Source of the DNA: Valencia hispanica
Lineage: Eukaryota; Chordata; Actinopteri; Cyprinodontiformes; Valenciidae
Length of the DNA stretch: 64,000 bases
NCBI GenBank assembly: GCA_963556495.2
Contig: OY747712.1
Coordinates: 22,838,735-22,902,734 of the forward strand
Direction: 5' to 3'
Shown: positions 48,901 to 64,000 of the stretch, in pieces
Layout: each line of letters opens with the position of its first letter
Position numbering within the stretch: position 1 is the stretch's first letter
Notes under the pieces: generated by a model
The model's input: only the letters and a program-made list of their open reading frames with translations
What the model was told of the DNA's origin: nothing
Databases searched by the model: none
Program-made: the position numbers and the translations under genes

Positions 48901-51867
48901 GCAGTACAACAACCACCAAACAAGCAGCCAGAGCAGCAAAATAGCAAATCATATTTGTGTCTTCGAATGCCCCAGTGAAAGTCCAGAACCTGAAAAGTGA
49001 TCTACATAGACCGAATCCATCCAGTATGACTGAGCTTGTGCTGTTTATTCAAAGAAAAATGGCAAAAAATGTGTCTCTAAGCTGGTAGAGACATATACCA
49101 AAAGACTTGCAGTAGCAGGGAAATGTGGTTCTGCAACGTTTTGACCCAGCAGGGCAGAATACAAATGCACATTACACAGTTTAGATTTTTATTTCTAAAG
49201 AATTTTGAAAATCACTTATTGTCATTTCACTTTACGACTATGCACCACTTTTTGTTGGTCTTTCACATAAAAATCCAACAATAACATTGAAGTTGGGATT
49301 ATTACTGGCAAAATCGGAAAAAGTTCAAGGGTTATGAATCTGCAGGGCATTGTATGATAATACTTGTGACTTGCTCTCAAAATCAGCAGTAAAAAAAGAA
49401 AAATCATAGATTGATAAAGGATTCTCCTCTAAATTATCTCTAATTTACTGTCTGAATCGCTGATGTTGTTGTTATTGTTGTTCAAATCAAGGTTGCAAAA
49501 GCAACTGGAGTGGCAGATGAGGCTCTGGGTAATGTCCGGACAGTGAAAGCTTTTGCTATGGAGGAACGAGAGCTCCAGTGAGTTAAAGTACATTGTGAAA
49601 TCATCGTTAAAAAGGAAGTATATCTAATCTTTTCTGATGCTTTTCCTCAGATTATATGCATATGAGGTTGACAAATCATGCGAAATGAATGAAAATCTTG
49701 GTGGAGGGATAGCAGTTTTCCAAGGCTTGTCAAACGTGGCGCTGAACTGTGAGTGTTTACATTGCTGTTGGTGTTGGACACAATATATGTCAGACCTTCA
49801 ATAACGCTATTGTTCTGACGCTGTTCAAACAGGCATTGTCCTTGGAACTATTTTTGCTGGAGGGACTTTAATTTCAAGCAATGAGATGTCTCCTGGAGAC
49901 CTCATGTCTTTCTTGGTTGCATCTCAGACTGTTCAGAGGTATTCGATTCATCATGGTTCCTGGCTTTTTTTTATCTGTTTTACAATTGGAAAGTTAATGC
50001 TTTTGTTGAAAATCAACTGATTTCAGTAATGCATTATACATCTGTTTATGCTCAGGTCCTTGGCCAGTATTTCCATCCTTTTTGGACAGGTAAGTAAAAG
50101 TTATATGTTTATACTGTGCATTGCAAAAAAATTTACATGTGAAGTGGGCTGAGCACACATGCACAGGGCAAATTTCAGAGTTTTTTGTGTAAAAAGTAAA
50201 AACCTTTAAAAGCCAGCTTTCATTTCCTTTGATGTCATCATTATGCACCACAATGTGTTGGTCTATCAGATAATTCCCTATAGAATACATGAGGTTTTCG
50301 GTTTCAATGTAACAATATTTGGAAATGTTTAAGGATCATGAATACTTTTGCAGGGCACTGTACTGCACACTGTATGTTGCCTAAATTCCTGAATTGTTTC
50401 TTGTCCTTCTAATGCTTCATATCAAATTAAACTTTGCAGGTGGTGAGAGGGATAAGTTCTGGGGCTCGTGTTTTTGAATACCTCTCCTTGCAGCCGACTA
50501 TTCCTCTCTCCGGGGGAGGACGAATCCCCTACCACTCTCTGACGGGAAGAGTGGACTTCATGAACATTTCATTCAGGTTTAAAACATCTTAAAACAGCTG
50601 CTATACTTATACATAAGAACTGAACAAAGTTATCAGTGATAAATGAAATTAAATGAAATAAATGCTTTTTTGTGTATCAACAGTTATCCAACGAGACCCG
50701 GCCATGAAGTCTTAAAGAAGTTCAATTTAACACTGCCCCCTTGTAAAACTGTTGCTATTGTTGGTGAATCTGGAGGAGGTATTCTGAAAGAATGGAACTA
50801 AATTTCATTTTGTGACCTCTAAATGATATGAAGGTGTGTTCATACAAGTTAAATCCCATAGGGAAATCCACAGTGGCGTCCTTACTGGAGCGTTTCTATG
50901 ACCCAGCCAGCGGTGTGGTCATGTTGGATGGGCTCGATATTCGTACGTTGGATTTGGCCTGGCTCAGAGGCCAAGTTATTGGATTCATCAATCAGGTAGA
51001 GCTTAAAAAAATAGACATGAATATGTAGTGTGCTTAATTGTCTATTTAGATTTAAAGTTAGATTTTTTTTTAAAGTTAGACATTTTTTATCTTGTTTGAA
51101 GGAGCCAGTTTTGTTTGGATCATCTATCATGGAGAACATCCGCTTTGGGAAGCCTGATGCCACAGATGCTGAGGTCTTTAGTGCAGCAAAGCAAGCCAAT
51201 GCTCACCGCTTCATTACAAGCTTCCCAGATGGCTATAACACCATGGTTGGTACGTGCCCTAATTTAGGCTTAATCTCCTTTTAAACTCTGTTTTGCATGC
51301 AAATTCTGAACTTCAAGGTTTCTACATCTAGGTGAGCGAGGCGTGACACTATCAGGGGGCCAGAAACAGCGGATCGCCATTGCCCGAGCTTTGATCAAGA
51401 ACCCCAGCATCCTTGTGCTCGATGAAGCCACCAGTGCCCTGGATTCAGAGTCAGAGCGGGTGGTGCAGGAAGCTCTGGACAGGGCTACAAGGGGTCGCAC
51501 TGTGCTCATCATCGCCCACAGGCTGAGCACCATCCAAGGGGCCGATCTAATCTGTGTCATGAGCAATGGCCGCATTGTGGAGGTGAGGATTTGGAGAAGA
51601 ATGGGCACTCCAGTTAAATGTCTTGGCTCATTAAAGACGTTTGCAAGTTAAAAAAGAAACTGTGAAATGACATTGTTTATTTAATCTTTAGAAAATGATA
51701 TTGAGTAATGGATCATTTCTATCTCATTGTTACATCTGTCCACTACAATATTTTTTTAATCTAACAGCTTGTTCTTTTCACAGGCTGGGACACATTTGGA
51801 ACTGCTGAGCAAAGGAGGACTTTATTCTGATCTGATTCGCAGACAAAGAGCTGAGGGCCAGAAATAA
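42965..51867 (+). CDS. abcb8: Mitochondrial ABC half-transporter ABCB8
   Basis: Sixteen exons splice to 2121 bases, 706 residues plus stop: 42965-43068, 45711-46035, 46122-46277, 47771-47865, 47968-48073, 48158-48319, 49492-49577, 49651-49748, 49833-49938, 50056-50089, 50440-50576, 50684-50778, 50862-50995, 51102-51249, 51332-51582, 51784-51867. All frames join and all introns are GT-AG. The N-terminus ([20 protein letters not shown]) is rich in Arg, Ser and hydroxylated residues and lacks acids, as in mitochondrial targeting signals. A membrane domain follows, then one nucleotide-binding domain. Walker A GESGGGKST is near 495-503, the signature LSGGQ at 602-606, Walker B ILVLDE at 622-627 and the H-loop His at 658. 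ABCB8 is an inner-membrane dimer linked to potassium-channel activity and iron export. Length fits the family (about 700-735). AATAAA occurs at 52038 and 52097, giving a short 3' UTR. Confidence 0.96.
43453..44868 (-). mobile_element. Tc1-like transposon in abcb8 intron 1, carrying a nested MITE
   Basis: Ends CAGCCGTGGCGAAAAGTTTTG (left) and CCAAAACTTTTGGTCATGACTG (right) form terminal inverted repeats, each flanked by TA. The minus-strand frame 43891-43604 holds the catalytic end of a transposase ([20 protein letters not shown]). Upstream transposase sequence is decayed. It is interrupted at 44273-44699 by a MITE. Confidence 0.8.
44273..44699. mobile_element. MITE, copy B (nested in the Tc1 element)
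   Basis: Starts GGGATGTAAGAAAATATCGA and ends ACACAACCC, flanked by TA on both sides. It is the reverse-complement relative of 34035-34430. It sits inside the Tc1-like element, so it is the younger insertion. Confidence 0.75.
44869..45710. other. Rest of abcb8 intron 1, nothing recognised
   Basis: AT-rich intron sequence up to the acceptor TTTTGATGCAG at 45700-45710. No repeat class assigned. Confidence 0.5.
46440..47650. mobile_element. Tc1-like relic in abcb8 intron 3
   Basis: The left part carries AGGATTTTATGTGATCAACAG, and the right end GTTCAAGGGGTATGACCAGC. Between them lie GAAAGGCATCCCCACAAGCAT and TAATGCTGTCACTACCATGT, words of the antisense transposase of a frequent Tc1 family. Same family as 55200-56025. 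No intact frame. Confidence 0.6.
48355..49375 (+). mobile_element. Tc1-like relic in abcb8 intron 6
   Basis: The middle reads TTAGATGAGACCAAAACTGAAC (decayed DETK catalytic block) and ATGGTGGTGGCAGCATCCTG. The right end reads CACTTTTTGTTGGTCTTTC and GTTCAAGGGTTATGAATC, and the left end carries the complement (GAAAGACCAACAAAAAGTA). Many stops. Confidence 0.65.
50120..50362. mobile_element. Short Tc1-derived remnant in abcb8 intron 10
   Basis: Two end-like parts (left TGCATTGCAAAAAAATTTACA; right ATGAATACTTTTGCAGGGCAC) with almost nothing between them. It looks like an internally deleted derivative of the same Tc1 family. Confidence 0.5.
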
Positions 51868-52439
51868 AGATTTAAAAACTGTTTTTGGTAGTGCAATGAT
51901 AATTTAAGCAGAGTTTAATTGATGGATTACATCAAATGGGTTAGAAAATTAACATTGCTGTGTTTAGTTTTACAGAACAATCAAACAGTAAATGTATGCA
52001 TAAGTGGACCAACAGGATTAAAGTATGATGATTCAAAAATAAACTGCTGTATTGAGCTTACGGCACAAATGAAAAGATAAAGTATTGGTTTTGGAAAATA
52101 AAATCTTTCTGAGAAGATAAATAAATGTCTTTAGATTTGATACTTAAAACATTCCTGTTTATCACCAATGTATTTATTATTTTTCTTTTTTTAAAACAAT
52201 AACTAATAAGAACAACTCATCTACCTCTGTATACGTGATTTTCATTTTTTTGACACAAATCATTTGACTCACAGGAACGTATTCATACACAACTTTTAGA
52301 CATTAAAGTATTAACAGTTGCTATTTTTGAATTGATCTTGTCTACATGTGCACTCAAAGTATTGATACCAAATCTTTCTTGTTGGTATGTTCTCCATAAA
52401 TATTAGTTAATGAGATTACTGCCTTGTCAGTAGAATTAA

Positions 52440-52920
52440 ACTAATGGTTTATATCATTTTTTTAAATTGGCTTGCACAGTTAATAAAAACATTTCGGCGC
52501 ATGGGACAAATGTAGGCACCTCTCCTTCCAAGGCTGCATTTGCAGTTTGCGGTCACCAGACTGGTGGTCTCTTATATTCTACACCATGACTTCCTATGTT
52601 TTTTGCACCTGGAAATATTTCCCCTACTGCCGATTTTGTCTTTCTTATGGTGAATCATGAGCATTTGCATTAACTGTAGCAAGTGAGCTTTGCAATGATG
52701 TAGATGTTCTATTTTCTATGAGCTCCTGGATCAGTCTGTCACTCCTGTGAAGGTTCAAGTGTTCCATGTTTTCTTCATTTTTGGATGCATGGTGTGTTGC
52801 TTTTTCCACCATTTAAATGTCATTTGAAAACGTGGATTATCTAAATTTGTTTGAAATAAAAAAAAGGTAAAAAGAAACCTTTAAGGGGGCAAATATTTTT
52901 TCACCACACTGTCTTGTGAA
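52440..52920. mobile_element. Transposon relic between abcb8 and cdk5
   Basis: The right end GGGGGCAAATATTTTTTCACC is a typical fish Tc1-type terminus. The left body has CCGATTTTGTCTTTCTTATGG and ATGTAGATGTTCTATTTTC. No frame remains. It fills most of the 1.4-kb gap between abcb8 and cdk5. Confidence 0.5.
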
Positions 52921-53281
52921 ATTCAGTGTTATAAATTTGACTTTCAGTAATTATATTTTTTCTTTCTTGGACCCAAGGTAAAACAAGAATTACTTTATGG
53001 AATATTTGAGCTTATCTCGTGAAGCCCTAAGTGAAAAATTGGAATAAAAGTAACTTGCTATCACATTAGTCACGTTACAGTTCCCCCTATCAGCCTCTAG
53101 GTGGCCAACAAGACTGGTTATATACAGTCTATGGTTGTGCTACTGCAATCCGACTACAAGCAAGTGCAGCCAGATTTAGCTAGCGTCTGTAGATACCATT
53201 TCATACGGTCTACCAGACTCTGGGGTGTTTTGTCGGTCGTTGACTTGCTAACTAGCTCAAGGCTGGCTTCACATACCAAAC

Positions 53282-60439
<7,158 letters not shown>

Positions 60440-61099
60440 AATGCTAAATTGCCTGTCACTGAGCCACAGCCGCAAGAATCAATCATCCTTCTCTCTGTTT
60501 GGTCATTAGGAGCGATTCCCAACAAGGCAAATCCCTCGCTGGGATTCAGACACTCCCATGCAGTTCATTCTGTTGTGCCTCTGTGTGGAACAAAGCCCCA
60601 GTGGCTCCGCTAAGCTTTAGGGTCTTTTAAGTTGAAAGCCTGTTTTAATTTGGTTCAAACATGCCTACAAGTTAATTAGCACCAATGAGGGCAAGTGTTA
60701 CATTTAACAGGTTTTATAGTCATAGATTTTTATTTTTTTATTTATTTTTTTTGCCTGTTTGAGTGAAATAGTTAAAGCAACAAATTGTTTTAGATCAGTT
60801 TTCTTTAGTGTCCCCTCGTAATCTAATTTGGTCAATTAACTTCAGATGCCTGCGAATCAAAGTGCTTATACTTAGTGCATCAGTCACTCACACGCCTTTG
60901 TTGAGATGTAGTTTCTATTCCTGTTGGATTGTGTTTTTTAAAGTAGTTTTGTTAATTTACTTTTACCTATACAAGTCTAAATACCTGTAGAGACGGGCAC
61001 AGGTGTTGGTAATCCCATACTTGATATTTATATGTGCAGGTTTGGAAGAACAACTGAAAGTAAATCGGCTTTGAACAATTTGTTTTAGAACTTCTATGA
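60440..61099. other. cdk5 3' flank
   Basis: Begins immediately after the TAA stop and is probably 3' untranslated. No second gene signal. Confidence 0.5.
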
Positions 61100-61570
61100 T
61101 TGATATGTATAGAGTTCCAGTCAGGAGTTTATATGCGCTTATTATTTCTATAATAATTTGGGACTTTTAATTAATTATTTAAACTGCTATTTTCCAGGAT
61201 GGATTGCTTATACGATAAATAACGCAAGTAAATTTTCCACAAAAAAAATTAAGGGTAGACCTAAGAATTTATCATAGATTAATATATATTCATCAGAGGA
61301 TAAAGATTGAATTTATTGGGTAAAATCCTGTTGTCCCGTAGTAAATTGCATTAGGATCACAATTTTTTGTTTTGATTGCTTTTTTCCTGAACAATTTTCT
61401 GGCATAAATCTGGCTTAACTCCTCCTGGCAGAAATTTTGTTCATTTAAGTTTTTTGGTCTCCTGGCACAGACTCAGCTTTTCAACATAGCTTGCAAATAG
61501 TTAAGGTCATTAGGTCAGATTAGATTATTGCCAATGATGAGTGTATGTAAACCTATGAGCAAAACTGTGT
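61100..61570. mobile_element. Sleeping-Beauty-like Tc1 relic
   Basis: Left word GTTCCAGTCAGGAGTTTATA and right word GATGAGTGTATGTAAACC resemble the ends. The inside has TCTGGCATAAATCTGGC and TAACTCCTCCTGGCAGAAA, like the antisense middle of that family. Strongly decayed. Confidence 0.5.
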
Positions 61571-64000
61571 GAAGAGATCAGGGCACTATAAATTATTTCG
61601 CACTTTGTTTTTGCCTTATTAGTGTTCTTGTAAAACTGTTGCTGTTCCACATTGGTAATTTAGAGGCAGCTCAATGATGCATCAGTGTGTGCTTACATAC
61701 AGGCAGTTTTGCTTGCATCAATCAGCAGCATCACAGCAGCCTTGTTGATTAGATTGATATGCTTCATGCACTGTCCTCACTTTACATTTTCATTGCAGTC
61801 CCCCCCCCCCCTCTATTGACGCTAATGTCCATTAGGGCGCAGCAGGCCAGGCTTAAAGTTCATCCATGTGTGGTTCTGTGAAGTGGTAAAGGTTATGAGT
61901 AGTTAATACCTGACAATGGATACCTTTTCTTGTTGTATTCATTTACTGTAAATCCAGATTGGTTGGTCCTGGTTGCTGAAGTTAAAAGCTAGCCCAGCTA
62001 TACTTTAAAACATCTGTCACATCTGCATGAGGCGATGATTTACACAGACATGAATAATTACATCGAACAAATAAAGTAGAATGTGGTGCTAGTAATCTTC
62101 TGGAGAACAGCCTCCTTTCCAGTCATTATAATAACACTATTTTTGCTCATAGTATGTGTTTTACACAGGAAGATCATTGTCTCCTACCTCAATCTACTGT
62201 GTAATCATCAACATCTGTGTAAATACTTTGGATAAACCACTGTTACATTTTTGAGTTTGTAATTGCTTTAAAACGTTGGAAGTCCACTTTGGGCTTTTCC
62301 CCGTTTAGACTAGCAGTTAGCTTCAGCCGCTGAGGCCGACTAATCTATATTTATACTACATAAAGATGCCAAGAGTCATCTTTTGTAGATGTTAACTGCT
62401 CACAAACTTTTAACAAAACCTTACTTCAAAAATTCTGAATCATCCTATTTTAATAAGTATACATGGAAGGACTCAATATACACACACCAGTCAGCCAGAA
62501 CATTAATGGAACCACCTGCCTTATCAGACAGGCAGGTGCCAAATTAATACCCACATTTAAACCCAACATCATTTTTTTTTTTGTTAATGTAACCTTGCAA
62601 TCAGTGTTTAAGTTTACAACTCAGTGGTCTTCATGTTATGGCATTTTAGTGCAGAGATGTTTATTGATTTGAATACTTTACATTGCGTACTGTTGTTCTT
62701 CATTACCAGTTAAACTCTGTTGTTGCTAATATGTCGACACCCCCCCCCCCCCCCCCCCCTGGGAGGCCAATGCGGTCCAGGATAGTATTGATCTAATTTA
62801 TCAGGGCTTTAGAAACTCTATAGACTTGTGCAAAGGTTTCCTCCTTGTGTCAGTTTTACTTTTTTTATGTAATAAGAGTCCCAGGAAGTAAGGATTTCAT
62901 TAAGGTCTTATCACAGTGAAGCAGCAACCTTCCTTCTCAGAACTGCTACAGTAAATTGTAGGATTTAATTAAATTTTTGTCTGGGTATAAACTTGTTTTT
63001 TCTCTTGAGGTTAAACTATCTGCAGATATTCTTATTTTCCCAGCTGTCACTGCTACCAAATAAATGGTTTTCCAAGAAATAATGCAGAGAAGGATGAAAA
63101 GACCGCAGGCTATTTTTTACTGCTAGGATTTCATAGTTTTACTGTTTCTTATATTTTAAATGCTGATTCAGAAGTGTTCGTTCCACTGCTCATTGCAAGA
63201 TTGTATATTAGCATGAAAAGCAACTTTATTAATATGTTTCATTCTCAGGCTTTTTATTTCCATCTTTGTATTTATATTTGTGCACTTTGTCACAATAGTT
63301 ATGAAGATTATTACACAAACACTGACATTCAGACTAATAGACAGTTATTAAGAAGTAGACCATTATTTACATGTCAATGACCATTTGTGAAACATTTACT
63401 GTTTTGACACTTTTATCTCTGCAATGCTTTTTTTATGGTTTTCTACTAGTTCAAAAGAAAAAACATCACACCTAATTCTGTAAACGATTGTTTTGCACCA
63501 TGAGCTTTTTCTGTTTAGTAATTGCTATATTAACAGCTAGCTGTTTTATTCCACTGCAGATGATTACAGCAATACTTTTGCTATTAAAAACCAACATGTT
63601 GAGCGGTATCTAAGGCAACTGTCTCACTGGGGGAAAACATTTTCCTTTGATTTTAATTATGTAAAATAGTTAATGGATGCATGTATTTATTAAACATGGA
63701 ATGTCTGTTTTCTTTTACTTAAAAATGTAGCAAAACTTTTATTTTGTACAGAATCATTATCAATAGTTAGAAATGTTGCATAGTACGCATTTACAATGTT
63801 TGAGGGATGTTTTTGACTTAAATTATAAAGAAAAACCAAAAGAATTTGCTTTTAGTGCTTTGTTGTTTTGTGCATTACAGCAGCAATAAGAGACTTTTAA
63901 GAGATTTTTTTAGACAGCTTTTTAAAACTTTATTTGAATGAAGGGTGGGTTTTGCACTTTGGCCTCTGTCTTTGCTTTCTTTAGTAGAACTTTGGACAAA
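61571..64000. other. Right-hand flank, no gene recognised
   Basis: AT-rich, with a C tract at 61800-61811 and a 20-base C tract at 62740-62759. AATAAA occurs at 62070 and near 63057. Short open frames only, none with a known domain. It may be long cdk5 3' UTR or spacer. Confidence 0.4.
62740..62759. repeat. (C)20 homopolymer
   Basis: Twenty consecutive C on the plus strand. The true length may differ because such tracts are hard to sequence. Confidence 0.9.

Overview
This is a gene-containing window from a vertebrate nuclear genome, most likely a teleost fish. The genes are split by many introns with recognisable splice sites. The AT-rich introns and spacers are full of fish-type repeats: Tc1-like transposons, L2-like and Rex1-like LINE relics, hAT-type elements and a tRNA-like SINE family. 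I cannot name the species.

Four genes are supported by reading exons one by one. (1) Left, minus strand, 4814-15691: the first three coding exons of an obscurin-family gene (obscn), carrying five Ig domains and running off the left edge. (2) Minus strand, 30050-41736: a complete atg9 gene, 13 coding exons and 809 codons, assigned to atg9b from its neighbours. (3) Plus strand, 42965-51867: complete abcb8, 16 coding exons and 706 codons, a mitochondrial ABC half-transporter. (4) Plus strand, 53282-60439: complete cdk5, 12 coding exons and 292 codons. atg9b and abcb8 are head to head across about 1.2 kb that holds a palindromic double CRE-like site.

The most notable result is that atg9b and cdk5 each contain an AT-AC intron with the sequence signature of the minor (U12) spliceosome: an ATATCYTT donor, a TTTTCCTTAAC branch site and an AC acceptor. 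In both cases the reading frame is restored only if these sites are used. The cdk5 one is only 107 bases long.

The spacers and introns are mostly transposon graveyard. 1-4640 holds two LINE relics; the 9-kb obscn intron holds a Rex1-like LINE, a Tc1 element and SINEs; 18.8-20.7 kb is a LINE copy split by an 800-base hAT-type element with an 8-base target duplication; 21.6-23.1 kb is a Tc1 element; 23.1-24.5 kb is an abrupt GC-rich island of unknown origin. The introns of atg9b, abcb8 and cdk5 hold several more Tc1 relics and two copies of a MITE. The four genes do not form one pathway: they serve sarcomere organisation, autophagy membrane supply, mitochondrial transport and neuronal kinase signalling. 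No tRNA, rRNA, CRISPR or prokaryotic feature was seen.
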